Positions 46,914 through 57,730 of a stretch of 63,254 nt of DNA are shown piece after piece; within the stretch, counting starts at the first letter, position 1; each line of letters opens with the position of its first letter. The stretch is taken from contig NZ_JACSMR010000014.1 of the NCBI RefSeq assembly GCF_018618755.1, forward strand, positions 1-63,254, in the 5' to 3' direction. Made by a program: the position numbers and the translations under genes. Origin of the DNA: Exiguobacterium sp. s193 (GTDB lineage: Bacteria; Bacillota; Bacilli; Exiguobacteriales; Exiguobacteriaceae). Below the pieces are notes generated by a model. The model searched no databases, had not been told where the DNA came from, and saw only the letters and a list, made by a program, of their open reading frames with translations.

Positions 46914-48653
46914 TCAGCGTAAAATCGCCGGGAAAAGAACTTTTTTCCGAAGGACTTCATAGATGCCTTGCGGTGTAATCCGAACATACGGTAAGTGTGT
47001 CGAAGCAAGGAAGAGTAATGTATAGATTGGATCTTCGAATTGATAGCCCCGTGCAAACAACGCTTCGCGTAACGCGGTCTCCTGGACGATTAAGTCTTCG
47101 AGCGGCAAATCAGAAGTCTGTCCCATCAACGTCAACGGGATTTCAGCAATCACTTCCCCGTCTTCGACGAGAACGATGCCGCCGCCAAATGATTTCATCC
47201 GTTCAAATGCTACTTGCATATCCTGCTTCGATTTCCCAATCATCAAGATATCGCCACTGATTGAATAGGAACTGACCATTCCGCCGACGTTTGTCGCAAA
47301 GTTTTTCAAAACCGTATTGAGGCGCCATTTCCCTTGGCGGTCAAGCAACATCAAAAACGACTCGTCACAACCTGCAGGTAACACCGGTACACTCGTATCA
47401 TGTTCGACTTGATACAGTTTCATGATGACGGAATTGACCATCTCTAACCCAACCGGCATGCTGAATGAAAAATCTTGATCCGTCAACGAAACGCTGACTT
47501 CAGACTTCTGCATTAAATCAAGCACTTGGTCAAGTACATCGACCGGATAACAAGGAATATCGTCACGACGGACCCATGTGCCGCGTGCCAATACGTCGAC
47601 CGGTGTCGGTTGATCAATCGCTTCTAAAATGTTCAAGTGGGCAATCCGTCCAGGTGCGATACTTCCAAGCAGATGATCGAGATTAAAGTGACGCGCTGCA
47701 TTATACGAGGCAATCCGGTACGCTTCTTCTGCCGGAATTCCCGCAGCGAGCATCAAGCGGACCGTCTCGTCCATCAAACCGGACTTATAGAAGGAAGGCG
47801 TCGAACCATCTGTCGTCACGAGAACCTTCTCATAATTTTGCAGTCCCGCTTCGACGAGTCCGGCAAAGATATCCGGCAAGTCCGGGCGAATCGATGAGTA
47901 ACGAATCGTCGTCGTGTATCCTAACTCAAGACGTGTCAATGCTTCTTCGACCGTCATTGCTTCGTGGTCACTCGTCACACCGTAAAGCGCCATTTTCGTC
48001 AATGTCTTCGCGGATGCCCCCGGGAAATGCCCTTCAATCGGTTTTCCGAGCTTCATTGCGTCCTGCATCCACTGGAGTAATTCATCATCACCTTGCGAAA
48101 GGCGTGGCCATCCCGTCAATTCACCCGCCTGAATGACTTGGGGGTGTTTGAGCCAAGCTTGAATCCGCTTGTTGTCGATCGAGATACTATCCGCATCAAG
48201 TTCAGTCTGGGCATCGAGTCGTGCCCACCAATACATCGATGTCGGAAGATCAGCTAACGCTTCAACTTGCGCAAACGCTTGCTCGACCGGCTCTAACAAA
48301 AGGAGCATATTATCATTGACGAGCGTCGTCGTACCACGTTCCGCAGCAAACTTCGCAAGCGTTGCCGGATTGTATAACTGAAAAGGATGGGCATGCGGCT
48401 CAATGTATCCTGGTACGATGAATTTCCCTATTGCATCGTAAACCTCGTCCGCTTGGTCCGGCATGTCCGGTCCGACATAAATGATGCGGTCGCCGCTAAT
48501 CCAGATATTCGCTGTCCGCCACGCTTTCAACCCATGATTTAAGTACGTCGCATTTTCAAGTACGAGTGTAGGTGCAAGCTGTCCGCTGATGACCGCTTGG
48601 TGACCACGTACTTCGGTTTTTGTCCAAGGGGACCTTCCACAATTTTTTTTCAC
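46914..48653 (-). CDS. yerA: Adenine-deaminase-related amidohydrolase YerA
   Basis: A 579-aa AdeC-like protein. Metal site EPHAHPFQ near residue 95, EGHFPGA near 200, TSDHEAM near 225 and VTTDGSTPSF near 290 follow the adenine deaminase plan, but the HxH context and DGS motif differ from AdeC at 679-2415. YerA-type proteins are listed as putative adenine deaminases; the natural substrate is unproven. GTG start behind AGGAGG. Placed downstream of the pur operon as in B. subtilis, and preceded by a cre-like site. Confidence 0.88.
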   Translation of the reverse strand: MKKNCGRSPWTKTEVRGHQAVISGQLAPTLVLENATYLNHGLKAWRTANIWISGDRIIYVGPDMPDQADEVYDAIGKFIVPGYIEPHAHPFQLYNPATLAKFAAERGTTTLVNDNMLLLLEPVEQAFAQVEALADLPTSMYWWARLDAQTELDADSISIDNKRIQAWLKHPQVIQAGELTGWPRLSQGDDELLQWMQDAMKLGKPIEGHFPGASAKTLTKMALYGVTSDHEAMTVEEALTRLELGYTTTIRYSSIRPDLPDIFAGLVEAGLQNYEKVLVTTDGSTPSFYKSGLMDETVRLMLAAGIPAEEAYRIASYNAARHFNLDHLLGSIAPGRIAHLNILEAIDQPTPVDVLARGTWVRRDDIPCYPVDVLDQVLDLMQKSEVSVSLTDQDFSFSMPVGLEMVNSVIMKLYQVEHDTSVPVLPAGCDESFLMLLDRQGKWRLNTVLKNFATNVGGMVSSYSISGDILMIGKSKQDMQVAFERMKSFGGGIVLVEDGEVIAEIPLTLMGQTSDLPLEDLIVQETALREALFARGYQFEDPIYTLLFLASTHLPYVRITPQGIYEVLRKKVLFPAILR

Positions 48654-48681
48654 GAAAGCTCGACCTCCTTTTATTTTCTTC

Positions 48682-48695
48682 TGAAAACGCTTTCT
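48682..48695. promoter_or_regulatory. CcpA cre box upstream of yerA
   Basis: TGAAAACGCTTTCT fits the cre consensus at all but the last position. It lies 29 bases before the yerA start and beside two direct copies of GTATAAGAA that could provide the -10. A site at or after the promoter would act as a CcpA roadblock. Confidence 0.65.
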
Positions 48696-48871
48696 TATAC
48701 TTCTTATACTAAAATGTTATCGGAAAAGTTTCAAGGTAATTTCATTTCAAACAGACCCATTTCGACAAAATAACACAAAACCGTCAAGGAAGACAATCGA
48801 CTTTCGCTTGTTCCTTCGGTTGCACGCCGGCTCTTCTCACATTTTTTTCCGGTGTTGGACTGTATCGAACC

Positions 48872-49096
48872 TGATGCTTATCATGTCAGTCATTTATCTC
48901 TTCCTCGAATCATCTTATGCTTTCGGGCATTTCAGGCTGTGTGCGAATCAAACGAATTCTTGATGCTTATCATGTCTGCCGCTCTTCTCCTTCTCGAATC
49001 GTCTTATGCTTTCCGACATTTCAGGCCGTATGCAAATTAGACAAATTCCTGATTCTTGTCATGTCCGTCGCTCCTCTCTTCCTCGAATCGTCTTCT
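48872..49096. repeat. 89-bp tandem repeat, about 2.5 units
   Basis: Units begin at 48872, 48961 and 49050 with TGATGCTTATCATGTC or close variants; TCCTCGAATCRTCTTATGCTTTC and CATTTCAGGC recur at the same phase. The period of 89 is not a multiple of three, so the open frames over it are not a repeat protein. The third unit is cut off where B-type repeat-like sequence begins. No gene seen between 48720 and 48871. Confidence 0.85.
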
Positions 49097-49187
49097 AGCG
49101 GCAATCCTTCGCGCCGCTTCGCTACGCTGCAGGGTCGCTCTTGATTGCTTTTCGCTAAGAAGCGATTCAAGTCGGAAGTCGCGCCCT

Positions 49188-49338
49188 GACAAAAGTTTCG
49201 CTTCTCGTGACTCCTACGGGGAAAAGCGCGATTCGCGCTGTCAGAGGCAGGCGAGACCCTGCTACTTGTTCGTAGAATCAAGGAGCAACGGCTCGTGCCT
49301 CTCCCGAGGAAAGCACGAGAAGGAAGAATCTTTTGTCA
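49188..49338 (+). repeat. Structured repeat B4
   Basis: 151 bp with inverted ends TGACAAAAG / CTTTTGTCA. The core matches the A elements (GTGACTCCTACGGGGAAAAG ... CCCGAGGAAAGCAC) but the helices are re-paired with different bases. Flanking DNA on the left (49100-49180) is palindrome-rich and may be a decayed copy. Confidence 0.85.
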
Positions 49339-49399
49339 AAAACATCCTCTCAAAAAACTATGCTGTTTAAAAAGAGATTTCATTCAAAAAACGGCGTCC

Positions 49400-49554
49400 T
49401 GACAAAAGTTTCGCTTCTCGTGACTCCTGCGGGGAAAAGCGCGGTTCGCGCTGTCAGAGGCAGGCGAGACCCTGCTACTTGTTCGTAGAATCAAGGAGCA
49501 ACGGCTCCTCGCGCCTCGCCCGAGGAAAGCACGAGAAGAAAGTATCTTTTGTCA
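49400..49554 (+). repeat. Structured repeat B5
   Basis: 155 bp, very close to B4 and in the same orientation, with ends TGACAAAAG / CTTTTGTCA. The 61-base spacer between B4 and B5 contains CCTCTCAAAAAAC, which recurs after B5. Confidence 0.85.
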
Positions 49555-49581
49555 AAATCACCCTCTCAAAAAACGACATCC

Positions 49582-49646
49582 CGACACAGCTTTCGCTTCT
49601 CGTGACTCCTACAAGAAAAAGCACCAGAAGGAAGAACCTTTTGCCA
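49582..49646 (+). repeat. Structured repeat B6, internally deleted
   Basis: 65 bp. Keeps the outer helix (TTTCGCTTCTCGTGACTCCT and the matching right arm) but lacks both inner arms. Ends have decayed to CGACACAGC / CTTTTGCCA. Confidence 0.75.
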
Positions 49647-49666
49647 AACCCCTTCTTTCAAAAAAA

Positions 49667-49690
49667 GAGCCAAGCGAAATCGCTTGGCTC
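49667..49690 (-). terminator. Terminator of the purine operon
   Basis: Perfect 10-bp stem GAGCCAAGCG / CGCTTGGCTC followed by T7 on the minus strand, 24 bases after the purD stop. Confidence 0.93.
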
Positions 49691-49713
49691 CTTCCATCCA
49701 ATTACATGTAAAC

Positions 49714-50967
49714 TCATGTTGTCCGAAACGCCTTTTTCGCAATATCCGTCCGGTAAAAGAACCCGGTTTGGTCAAACGAAGCTAATCCTTGATAAATATC
49801 AGCGACTGCTGCTTCCATCGTCGCAGCTTGACTGACACAAACGAGGACACGTCCGCCTGCTGAAACGAGTGTATCGTCTTGTTCTGTCGTCCCGGCATGA
49901 AAGACTAAGACATTCGAATCGATTGACGTAAGATCAATCGGTTGTCCTGTCTGCGGTCGTTCCGGATAGCCGTCTGCCGCGATGACGACACCGACCGTCG
50001 CTGCATCCGACCACAAGACTTCAGGCTCCTCGCCTGCTACGAGCGGGATGATGACATCGAGTAAGGGTGTTTCGAGACGCGGTAAGATGACTTCTGTTTC
50101 CGGATCACCGAACCGCGCATTAAACTCGATGACGGACGGTCCGCGGTTCGTCAACATCAGACCCGCGTATAAGAATCCTGTAAAGGGAATCCCTTCACTT
50201 GCCATCTGCTCGACGAGGGGACGTAAGATCCGTGTCATCGCTTCATCTGTGACGGCTTTTTCATCGAATTGAGGCAACGGGCTGTAGGCACCCATTCCAC
50301 CGGTATTCGGTCCAGTATCACCGTCGAAGGCACGCTTATGATCTTGCGACAAGACCATCGGGATGACGGTCTCTTCATGGACGAATGCCATCAAGGAACA
50401 CTCTTCTCCAACGAGACATTCTTCGATGACGACACTACTTTGGTCACCGAAGTCACCATTGAAAATTTCTTCAATGGCGCGAACTGCTTCATCAAGCGTC
50501 GTCGCTACTGTGACGCCTTTACCCGCTGCGAGACCATCTGCTTTGATGACGATTGGTGCCCCTTGACGGGAGACATACGCTTTCGCTTCTTCTGCCGATG
50601 TAAAGACAGCGAATGCTGCCGTCGGAATCCCTGCCCGTTCCATCAAGCCTTTGGCGAACTGCTTACTTCCTTCAAGTGCTGCCGCTTCACGCGAAGGACC
50701 AAAAATCTTGAGACCCGCTGCTTCGAAGGCATTGACGACACCGAGGACAAGTGGGCCCTCTGGTCCGACAATCGTCCAATCAATTTGTTCGTCTTTAGCA
50801 AATTGGACAAGCTCACTGATGGCATCTTCACGAATCGGGACACATGTTGCTTCCGTCATCCCGACATTTCCCGGTGCGGCATAAATCGTTTTGACTCGTT
50901 CATCTTGTGCTAGCTTCCAGACGAGCGCGTGTTCACGCCCGCCTTTTCCGATTACTAATACCTTCAT
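49714..50967 (-). CDS. purD: Phosphoribosylamine-glycine ligase
   Basis: A 417-aa ATP-grasp enzyme making glycinamide ribonucleotide. VLVIGKGGREHALVW opens the N domain; VIKADGLAAGKGV (ATP) and EFNARFGDPETE (metal) are intact. ATG at 50967 follows GGAGGC; it lies 15 bases after purH. Last gene of the operon. Confidence 0.97.
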   Translation of the reverse strand: MKVLVIGKGGREHALVWKLAQDERVKTIYAAPGNVGMTEATCVPIREDAISELVQFAKDEQIDWTIVGPEGPLVLGVVNAFEAAGLKIFGPSREAAALEGSKQFAKGLMERAGIPTAAFAVFTSAEEAKAYVSRQGAPIVIKADGLAAGKGVTVATTLDEAVRAIEEIFNGDFGDQSSVVIEECLVGEECSLMAFVHEETVIPMVLSQDHKRAFDGDTGPNTGGMGAYSPLPQFDEKAVTDEAMTRILRPLVEQMASEGIPFTGFLYAGLMLTNRGPSVIEFNARFGDPETEVILPRLETPLLDVIIPLVAGEEPEVLWSDAATVGVVIAADGYPERPQTGQPIDLTSIDSNVLVFHAGTTEQDDTLVSAGGRVLVCVSQAATMEAAVADIYQGLASFDQTGFFYRTDIAKKAFRTT

Positions 50968-50982
50968 GCAAGTCGCCTCCAC

Positions 50983-52503
50983 TCAGTGTTTGAAATGACG
51001 GACATTCGTAAAGATCATCGTGACGCCGTGTTCATTACACGCATCGATGGATTCTTGATCACGAATCGAACCACCCGGTTGAATGATTGCCGTAATCCCG
51101 GCTGCTGCCGCGGCTTCGACCGTATCACGCATCGGGAAGAAAGCGTCTGACGCAAGGGATGCCCCCTTCGCTTTGTCACCTGCTTGTGTGATGGCGATGT
51201 TCGCCGATCCGACACGGTTCATCTGTCCTGCACCGACGCCGACCGTCACTTCATCTTTCGCCAACACGATCGCGTTTGACTTGACGTGTTTGACGGCGCG
51301 CCATGCGAGTTTCAAATCTTCCCATTCAGCTGCTGTCGGTTTACGATCCGTGACGACACGTGCTGCTGCATCATCTAGCGTCTCATCGTCACTATCTTGG
51401 ACGAGCATACCGCCGGCGACGGCTGTATAGCGAATCGCTTGGACACGTTTGACATCCAGCTCAAGCAAACGAAGGTTTTTCTTCGCTGCCAACAGCTCGA
51501 ACGCTTCTGTCGTAAACGATGGGGCGATGATGATTTCAAGGAAGATACCACTGAGCTGCTCCGCTGTCGCGAGATCGACTTCCCGGTTCAAGGCGACGAT
51601 GCCACCAAAGATTGAGACCGGATCTGCTGCATGGGCCCGGCGGAAAGCTTCGTCAATCGTTGGACCGACGGCGACGCCACACGGATTCATGTGTTTGACG
51701 ACGACTGCTGCCGCTTCACGGAACTCATCGAGGATTTCAAGCGCTGCATTGGCATCTTGAATATTGTTGTATGACAATTCTTTCCCATGCAGTTGGTTCG
51801 CTGATGCAAGAGACGCCCCACGATAGATCGGTGTTTTGTAAAACGCCGCTTCTTGATGCGGGTTTTCGCCATAGCGTAAGTCTTGTACCTTCTCGAGCGT
51901 GATCGTTAATTGATCCGGGAATTTTTCTCCCGTTTGCGTCAAGAAGTAATCCGCAATCAAGGCATCATAGGCTGCCGTATGACGGAAGGCTTTCGCTGCT
52001 AGTTTTTGACGTGTTTCAAACGTCGTTCCACCCATCTTGATTTCATCGATGATTTCGCTGTAATCGGCTGGGTCGACGATGACTGTCACGGCTGCGTGGT
52101 TTTTCGCAGCCGAGCGAATCATGCTCGGTCCACCGATGTCGATGTTCTCAATCGCATCCGCATACGGAACGTCCTCTTTCATGACCGTCTCCTTAAATGG
52201 ATACAGATTAACGACAACAAAATCAATCGGTTCGATGTGTTGCTCCGCCATTTGTTCGCGGTGCGTCTCTAAATCGCGACGTCCCAGTAATCCACCATGG
52301 ACCATCGGGTGTAAGGTCTTCACGCGACCGTCAAGCATCTCCGGGAATTGTGTGACTTCGCTGATACCGATGACCGGAAGTCCGGCTGCTTCGAGTGCTT
52401 GGTGGGTCCCTCCTGTCGATACAAGTTCAATCCCTGCCTCGTGAAAAGCTTGTCCTAGTTCTACGATTCCTGTTTTATCCGATACACTAATTAACGCTCT
52501 CAT
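50983..52503 (-). CDS. purH: AICAR transformylase / IMP cyclohydrolase
   Basis: A 506-aa bifunctional enzyme for the last two steps to IMP. N-terminal cyclohydrolase ([29 protein letters not shown]) and C-terminal transformylase with the catalytic KHMNPCG (near residue 255) and [12 protein letters not shown] at 52503 with GAGGGGG. It overlaps the end of purN by four bases. Confidence 0.97.
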   Translation of the reverse strand: MRALISVSDKTGIVELGQAFHEAGIELVSTGGTHQALEAAGLPVIGISEVTQFPEMLDGRVKTLHPMVHGGLLGRRDLETHREQMAEQHIEPIDFVVVNLYPFKETVMKEDVPYADAIENIDIGGPSMIRSAAKNHAAVTVIVDPADYSEIIDEIKMGGTTFETRQKLAAKAFRHTAAYDALIADYFLTQTGEKFPDQLTITLEKVQDLRYGENPHQEAAFYKTPIYRGASLASANQLHGKELSYNNIQDANAALEILDEFREAAAVVVKHMNPCGVAVGPTIDEAFRRAHAADPVSIFGGIVALNREVDLATAEQLSGIFLEIIIAPSFTTEAFELLAAKKNLRLLELDVKRVQAIRYTAVAGGMLVQDSDDETLDDAAARVVTDRKPTAAEWEDLKLAWRAVKHVKSNAIVLAKDEVTVGVGAGQMNRVGSANIAITQAGDKAKGASLASDAFFPMRDTVEAAAAAGITAIIQPGGSIRDQESIDACNEHGVTMIFTNVRHFKH

Positions 52504-53075
52504 ACGTTTGCCCCCTCTTTCATCCACTCTTCGATGACTTGCGGATACAACCTGTGCTCTACTTGCTGAATCGCTTTCTGTAACGATTCACGTGTCATAT
52601 CTTCTGTGATGCGGACCGCTTCCTGTGCCATGATTGGTCCCGTGTCCATGCCTTCATCGACTATATGAATTGTAACACCTGTGATTTTAACTCCGCCACG
52701 AAATGCTTGCCCGATCGCATCTTTCCCTGGAAAGGCCGGGAGCAGCGACGGATGGATGTTGACGATTCGTCCGGCATACTGTGCGAGAAGGACGTTCCCG
52801 ATGAGACGCATGTAGCCGGCTAAGATGATCCGTTCAATTTGACGTTTCTCAAGCTCCGCGACGATATCGCGTTCAAAAGACGGTTTATCGGGATAGTCTT
52901 TGGCTGTAAAAACGAACACATCACAGCCGCGTTTTCGTGCCCGCTCGATGACTTGGGCATCTTTTTGATCGCAGACGACAAGTTCAATCGTCGCCTGTAA
53001 ACGTCCTTCCTCAATCGCTTCAAATAACGCTTCAACATTACTCCCGCTTCCGGAAGCAAAACAGGCAAGTTTCAT
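52500..53075 (-). CDS. purN: Phosphoribosylglycinamide formyltransferase
   Basis: A 191-aa 10-formyl-THF-dependent enzyme. [12 protein letters not shown] near the start binds phosphate; catalytic residues are in [12 protein letters not shown] (Asn and His) and [16 protein letters not shown] (His, Asp). Overlaps purM by four bases and purH by four bases. Confidence 0.96.
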   Translation of the reverse strand: MKLACFASGSGSNVEALFEAIEEGRLQATIELVVCDQKDAQVIERARKRGCDVFVFTAKDYPDKPSFERDIVAELEKRQIERIILAGYMRLIGNVLLAQYAGRIVNIHPSLLPAFPGKDAIGQAFRGGVKITGVTIHIVDEGMDTGPIMAQEAVRITEDMTRESLQKAIQQVEHRLYPQVIEEWMKEGANV

Positions 53076-54106
53076 TGGTCGACTCCTTTGATGCGAATCC
53101 CGTCTTGGTCGGTCACCGTCCCAATCGTAAAGACCGTCTCGTTTTCCCGTGCCAGGCGTGCCGTCACTTCGGCGACGTGTTCCGGTTTGACGATTAACAT
53201 ATATCCGATTCCCATGTTGAAGACATTATACATCTCGTCACGTGGAATGTTTCCTGCTTGTTCGAGCCAATCGAAGACCGGTAACGTCGGCCATTTTTTC
53301 GGATCAAACGTCGCCCCGCAACCTTCCGGGAGGACACGTGGAACGTTTTCGTAAAAACCGCCACCCGTGATATGGACCATCGCTTCAATCTTTTCTGTCT
53401 CGAGCGCTGCTTTGACGGCTTCGACGTAAATCCGGGTCGGCATCAACAAGGCATTACCAATCGTGTTACCAAGCATCATTAATTCATCTTCATAGCGAAG
53501 ACCACTCTCTTCAACGATTTTCCGAACGAGCGAGAAGCCGTTTGAATGGACACCGGATGAAGCGAGACCAAGAATGACATCTCCCGGTTGAACGTGTTCT
53601 CCTGTGATCAATTTTTGTTTTTCGACGGCACCGACGGCAAAGCCGGCAATATCATACTCACCGTCTGCATACATCCCTGGCATCTCTGCCGTCTCGCCAC
53701 CAATCAATGTACAGCCGGACTGGACACAGCCTTCGGCGACACCGGCGACAATCCGCTCGATTTTCGACGGAATGGCTTTGCCGAGCGCAATGTAGTCGAG
53801 GAAATAGAGCGGTTCTGCACCCTGGACGATGATGTCGTTGACACACATCGCGACACAATCAATCCCGATCGTATCGTGCTGGTCGAGGGCGAAGGCAAGT
53901 TTTAACTTCGTTCCGACACCATCTGTCCCGCTGACGAGCACCGGTTCTTTTAAATTCAATTGACTTAGGTCGAACATTGCACCGAAACTTCCGAGTCCCG
54001 TCATGACTTCCTTCCGCATCGAACGGGCGACGTGTTTTTTCATCCGGGATACGGATTCGTACCCTGCGGTCAGGCTAACACCTGCTGCTTCGTATTGTTT
54101 ACTCAT
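53072..54106 (-). CDS. purM: Phosphoribosylformylglycinamidine cyclo-ligase
   Basis: A 344-aa AIR synthetase. SGTDGVGTKLKLA, DCVAMCVNDI, GGETAEMPGMY and HITGGGFYENVPR mark the ATP-binding PurM fold. ATG at 54106 is chosen for its GGGGG site 8 nt upstream. It lies 19 bases after purF. Confidence 0.97.
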   Translation of the reverse strand: MSKQYEAAGVSLTAGYESVSRMKKHVARSMRKEVMTGLGSFGAMFDLSQLNLKEPVLVSGTDGVGTKLKLAFALDQHDTIGIDCVAMCVNDIIVQGAEPLYFLDYIALGKAIPSKIERIVAGVAEGCVQSGCTLIGGETAEMPGMYADGEYDIAGFAVGAVEKQKLITGEHVQPGDVILGLASSGVHSNGFSLVRKIVEESGLRYEDELMMLGNTIGNALLMPTRIYVEAVKAALETEKIEAMVHITGGGFYENVPRVLPEGCGATFDPKKWPTLPVFDWLEQAGNIPRDEMYNVFNMGIGYMLIVKPEHVAEVTARLARENETVFTIGTVTDQDGIRIKGVDQ

Positions 54107-54125
54107 GCTTTGTTCCCCCATCTAT

Positions 54126-55535
54126 TCAAAGTTTGGCTTCTAGTTCAAGTGCACCGATTGGTGTCGGATATTCGCCTGTGAAGCAGGCCGTACATTGCCC
54201 TTTCAATGGACCATCGAACGGACGGTCAATCGCATTGACCATTCCGTTGACTGTTAGAAACTCAAGTGAGTCCGCACCGATTTCTTGGCAAATCTCACTT
54301 GGAGTCAAGCGGGCGGAAATCAATTCGTCTTTTGACGACGTATCGATGCCGTAATAACACGGATTCGTAATCGGTGGCGCCGTGATGCGGACGTGGACTT
54401 CGGTCGCTCCCGCTTCCCGTAACAGTCCGACGATCCGGCGGCTTGTCGTTCCGCGCACGATCGAATCATCAACCATGATGACCCGCTTGCCGTTGACGAC
54501 ACCACGCAGTGCCGACAGTTTCATTTTGACGCCGCGCTCCCGTAATTCTTGCGACGGCTGGATGAACGTCCGTCCGACATAACGGTTTTTAATCAATCCC
54601 ATTTCATACGGGATGCCACTCGCTTCCGCGTAACCAATCGCAGCAGAGATACTTGAGTCCGGAACACCGGTGACGACATCAGCTTCGACCGGTGCTTCTT
54701 CAAACATTTTTTTCCCAAGTGCTTTTCGTGCCGTGTGGACATTGACCCCATCAATCATCGAATCGGGACGGGAAAAGTAGATGTATTCCATCGAACACAT
54801 CGCCCGCTCATGCGGTTCCATATATTGGCGTGATGACATACCGGACGTCGTGATCGTCACGAGCTCCCCTGGCTCGATGTCACGAATGAATTCGGCCCCA
54901 ACGATATCAAAGGCACACGTTTCAGATGAAAAGACGATGCCACCATCCGGTGTTTTCCCGAGTGATAACGGGCGCAGACCGTGTGGATCGACGGCGACGT
55001 ACAATGTATCTTCCGTCAAGAAAAGAAAGGCGAATGCCCCGACAAGCCGCGCCAGACTATCGGCAATCCGGTCTTCAAGCGTCGGTAATTTACTCCGTTT
55101 GACGAGGTGGGCGACGACTTCCGTATCACTCGTCGTTTGGAAAATCGCCCCTTCCGCCTCAAGTAAATGTTTTAACGAATCGGCATTGACGAGATTCCCG
55201 TTATGAGCAAGTGCCAAGTCACCCGTCCGTGATTTGAAGTGAAGCGGTTGTGTATTCTCAAGCGTGTTGCCGCCCGCCGTCGAATAGCGGACGTGTCCGA
55301 TCGCATGATGTCCGGCTAACGAATCGAGCGTCTTTTGCGAAAAAACCTCTGTTACAAGTCCTTGTCCCCGGTGCGGGAGAAGCAGGTTCCCGTCGCTTGC
55401 GACGATCCCTGCCCCCTCCTGCCCCCGGTGTTGCAGGCTGTGGAGACCATAATACGCAAGTTGTGCCGCTTCCGGTTGTCCAAAAATCCCGAATACGCCG
55501 CACTCTTCATTTAGTCCTTTGATGTCATATAACAC
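54126..55535 (-). CDS. purF: Amidophosphoribosyltransferase
   Basis: A 469-aa enzyme for the first committed step of purine synthesis. An 11-residue propeptide precedes the catalytic cysteine in [16 protein letters not shown] and NGNLVN form the glutaminase site; [15 protein letters not shown] is the PRPP loop. C-terminal cysteines (CYYGID, CTACFTG) fit the Fe-S ligands of the Bacillus-type enzyme. GTG start inside the end of purL (25-base overlap). Confidence 0.96.
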   Translation of the reverse strand: MLYDIKGLNEECGVFGIFGQPEAAQLAYYGLHSLQHRGQEGAGIVASDGNLLLPHRGQGLVTEVFSQKTLDSLAGHHAIGHVRYSTAGGNTLENTQPLHFKSRTGDLALAHNGNLVNADSLKHLLEAEGAIFQTTSDTEVVAHLVKRSKLPTLEDRIADSLARLVGAFAFLFLTEDTLYVAVDPHGLRPLSLGKTPDGGIVFSSETCAFDIVGAEFIRDIEPGELVTITTSGMSSRQYMEPHERAMCSMEYIYFSRPDSMIDGVNVHTARKALGKKMFEEAPVEADVVTGVPDSSISAAIGYAEASGIPYEMGLIKNRYVGRTFIQPSQELRERGVKMKLSALRGVVNGKRVIMVDDSIVRGTTSRRIVGLLREAGATEVHVRITAPPITNPCYYGIDTSSKDELISARLTPSEICQEIGADSLEFLTVNGMVNAIDRPFDGPLKGQCTACFTGEYPTPIGALELEAKL

Positions 55536-57730
55536 GCGATCGCCCCTTCCCAGTCGGCTTGCAGTGTTGAACGTGTTGCTTCGATGAGTGTGTCCGTCGT
55601 CTGGATTCGAATCAAATCGTCTGTAGTGACGTGACCCAGTTTTTCAGCACCTGTCTGTTCGACGAAGGCTGCTTCGTGCTCCGGTTTCACCGATACGACG
55701 AACCGGGATTGTGATTCACTGAAGAGATGTAACGCCGGTCCTGCAAACGTCACGTCGAGACCGAGCGTCGTTCCGAATGTCATTTCGGCCAAGGCGACAG
55801 CGAGTCCACCTTCCGCGACATCATGGATGGCTGTGATGAGCCCTGCCTGAACGGCAGATTGTAAGGCACGTAAACGGGTTTGTTCGACGTTCAAATCGAT
55901 GCGTGGTGCTTTCCCGAATGATTTTTCGAATTGCATGTATTGGAGTTCACTGCCGCCGAACTCTGGTAACGTCTCACCGAGCACGTAGACGGCGTCACCT
56001 GCTTGTTTGACGTGTTGTGTCGTGATCCAGTCGGTCTGATCATGTAACCCGACCATTCCGACGACCGGCGTCGGGTGGACGGCTTTACCGGCTGATTCGT
56101 TGTAGAGCGAAACGTTTCCACCGATGACCGGTGTCTCGAGCACACGACAGGCTTCAGCCATTCCGGCGGTCGCTTGTTCGAGTTGCCAGAAGCCTTCCGG
56201 TTTATCCGGATTCCCGAAATTGAGGCAATCCGTGATCGCGAGTGGTGTTGCACCGCTAGCGACGATGTTGCGCGCGGCTTCGGCGACGGCGATTTGACCA
56301 CCGACGAACGGATCGAGGTAAACGAAACGACTGTTACAGTCTGTCGTCATCGCGAGCGCTTTGTTCGTGCCACGGACACGGATGACGGCTGCATCGGAAC
56401 CCGGTGCAACGACGGTTGACGTTTGAACCATATGATCGTACTGATCGTAGACCCAACGTTTTGACGCGATCGTCGGTTGCTTGAGTAAGGCACGCCATGT
56501 TTCGACGACATCCTCGACGACCGGCAACGTCTCTTCCATTGCTTGGAACTCTTCATAATAAGCCGGAACGCGCGATGGCTTTTGATAGACCGGTGCTTCT
56601 TCCGCAAGGGCATCGACCGGTACTTCCGCGACGATTGTTCCGTGCTGGATAAGGCGAAGGACTTTTTCTTCGATGACTTCGCCGACATGAACGGCATGTA
56701 AGCCCCATTTGCTAACGATCGCTTCGATTTCTGCTTCCCGTCCGCGCTCGACGACGAGCAACATCCGTTCCTGCGACTCCGATAACATCATTTCGTAAGC
56801 GGTCATGCCTGTTTCACGTTGCGGGACATCATCAAGGTGCATTTCAATCCCCATACCGGCTTTCGACGCCATCTCGGCTGACGACGAGGTCAATCCGGCT
56901 GCGCCCATGTCCTGCATCCCGACGAGTGCCGGATGGCCGACGATTTCGAGACAGGCTTCAATCAATAACTTCTCCATGAAGGGGTCACCGACTTGAACGG
57001 CCGGACGTTTTGCTTCCGTATCCTCACCGAGATCCTCTGAAGCGAAGGTCGCACCATGGATGCCGTCACGCCCGGTTGCCGCACCGACGTACATGACCGA
57101 GTTCCCTGCACCTTTCGCAAGACCTTTTTGAATATCTTCGTGGTTGATCAAGCCGATGCACATCGCATTGACGAGCGGGTTTCCTTCATACGAATGGTCG
57201 AAACCGACTTCTCCGCCAATCGTCGGAATCCCGACGCAGTTGCCGTATCCGGCAATCCCGGCGACGACCTGTTCAAACAACTGATTGACGCGTGGTGTCC
57301 CGAGATGTCCGAAACGAAGCGAGTTCATCAACGCGACGGGACGGGCTCCCATCGAGAAGATGTCACGGATGATCCCACCGACACCCGTTGCTGCCCCTTG
57401 GTACGGTTCGACGGCTGATGGGTGATTATGACTTTCAATCTTAAAGACGACCGCTTGATTATCACCGATATCGACGACACCTGCGCCTTCACCTGGTCCT
57501 TGCAAGACGCGGGGACCGGTCGTCGGAAACTGACGTAAGACCGGTTTTGATGTTTTGTACGAACAGTGTTCTGACCACATGACGGAGAAGAGTCCTGTTT
57601 CCGTGTAATTCGGTTGACGACCGAGTAAGTCGACGACCATCTGGTACTCGGCATCGCTAAGTCCCATCGTCGCATAAATCCGTTGCTCCTGAATTTGCTC
57701 AATCGTTGGTTCAGACTGTTGTTTTAACAT
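55511..57730 (-). CDS. purL: FGAM synthase subunit PurL
   Basis: A 739-aa small-type FGAM synthase, which needs PurS and PurQ, both encoded just upstream. [23 protein letters not shown] near residue 85 is the ATP site; [15 protein letters not shown] and [13 protein letters not shown] mark the two PurM-like halves. ATG at 57730 sits behind GGGGG and overlaps purQ by 20 bases. Confidence 0.97.
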   Translation of the reverse strand: MLKQQSEPTIEQIQEQRIYATMGLSDAEYQMVVDLLGRQPNYTETGLFSVMWSEHCSYKTSKPVLRQFPTTGPRVLQGPGEGAGVVDIGDNQAVVFKIESHNHPSAVEPYQGAATGVGGIIRDIFSMGARPVALMNSLRFGHLGTPRVNQLFEQVVAGIAGYGNCVGIPTIGGEVGFDHSYEGNPLVNAMCIGLINHEDIQKGLAKGAGNSVMYVGAATGRDGIHGATFASEDLGEDTEAKRPAVQVGDPFMEKLLIEACLEIVGHPALVGMQDMGAAGLTSSSAEMASKAGMGIEMHLDDVPQRETGMTAYEMMLSESQERMLLVVERGREAEIEAIVSKWGLHAVHVGEVIEEKVLRLIQHGTIVAEVPVDALAEEAPVYQKPSRVPAYYEEFQAMEETLPVVEDVVETWRALLKQPTIASKRWVYDQYDHMVQTSTVVAPGSDAAVIRVRGTNKALAMTTDCNSRFVYLDPFVGGQIAVAEAARNIVASGATPLAITDCLNFGNPDKPEGFWQLEQATAGMAEACRVLETPVIGGNVSLYNESAGKAVHPTPVVGMVGLHDQTDWITTQHVKQAGDAVYVLGETLPEFGGSELQYMQFEKSFGKAPRIDLNVEQTRLRALQSAVQAGLITAIHDVAEGGLAVALAEMTFGTTLGLDVTFAGPALHLFSESQSRFVVSVKPEHEAAFVEQTGAEKLGHVTTDDLIRIQTTDTLIEATRSTLQADWEGAIACYMTSKD

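Noticed and set aside
48872-49096. CRISPR array
   Set aside because: Units are long (89 bp), adjacent without unique spacers, and no cas genes are present.
48852-49370. Overlapping plus-strand ORFs between yerA and the B repeats
   Set aside because: They follow an out-of-frame 89-bp tandem repeat and repeat DNA. No ribosome sites or known domains.
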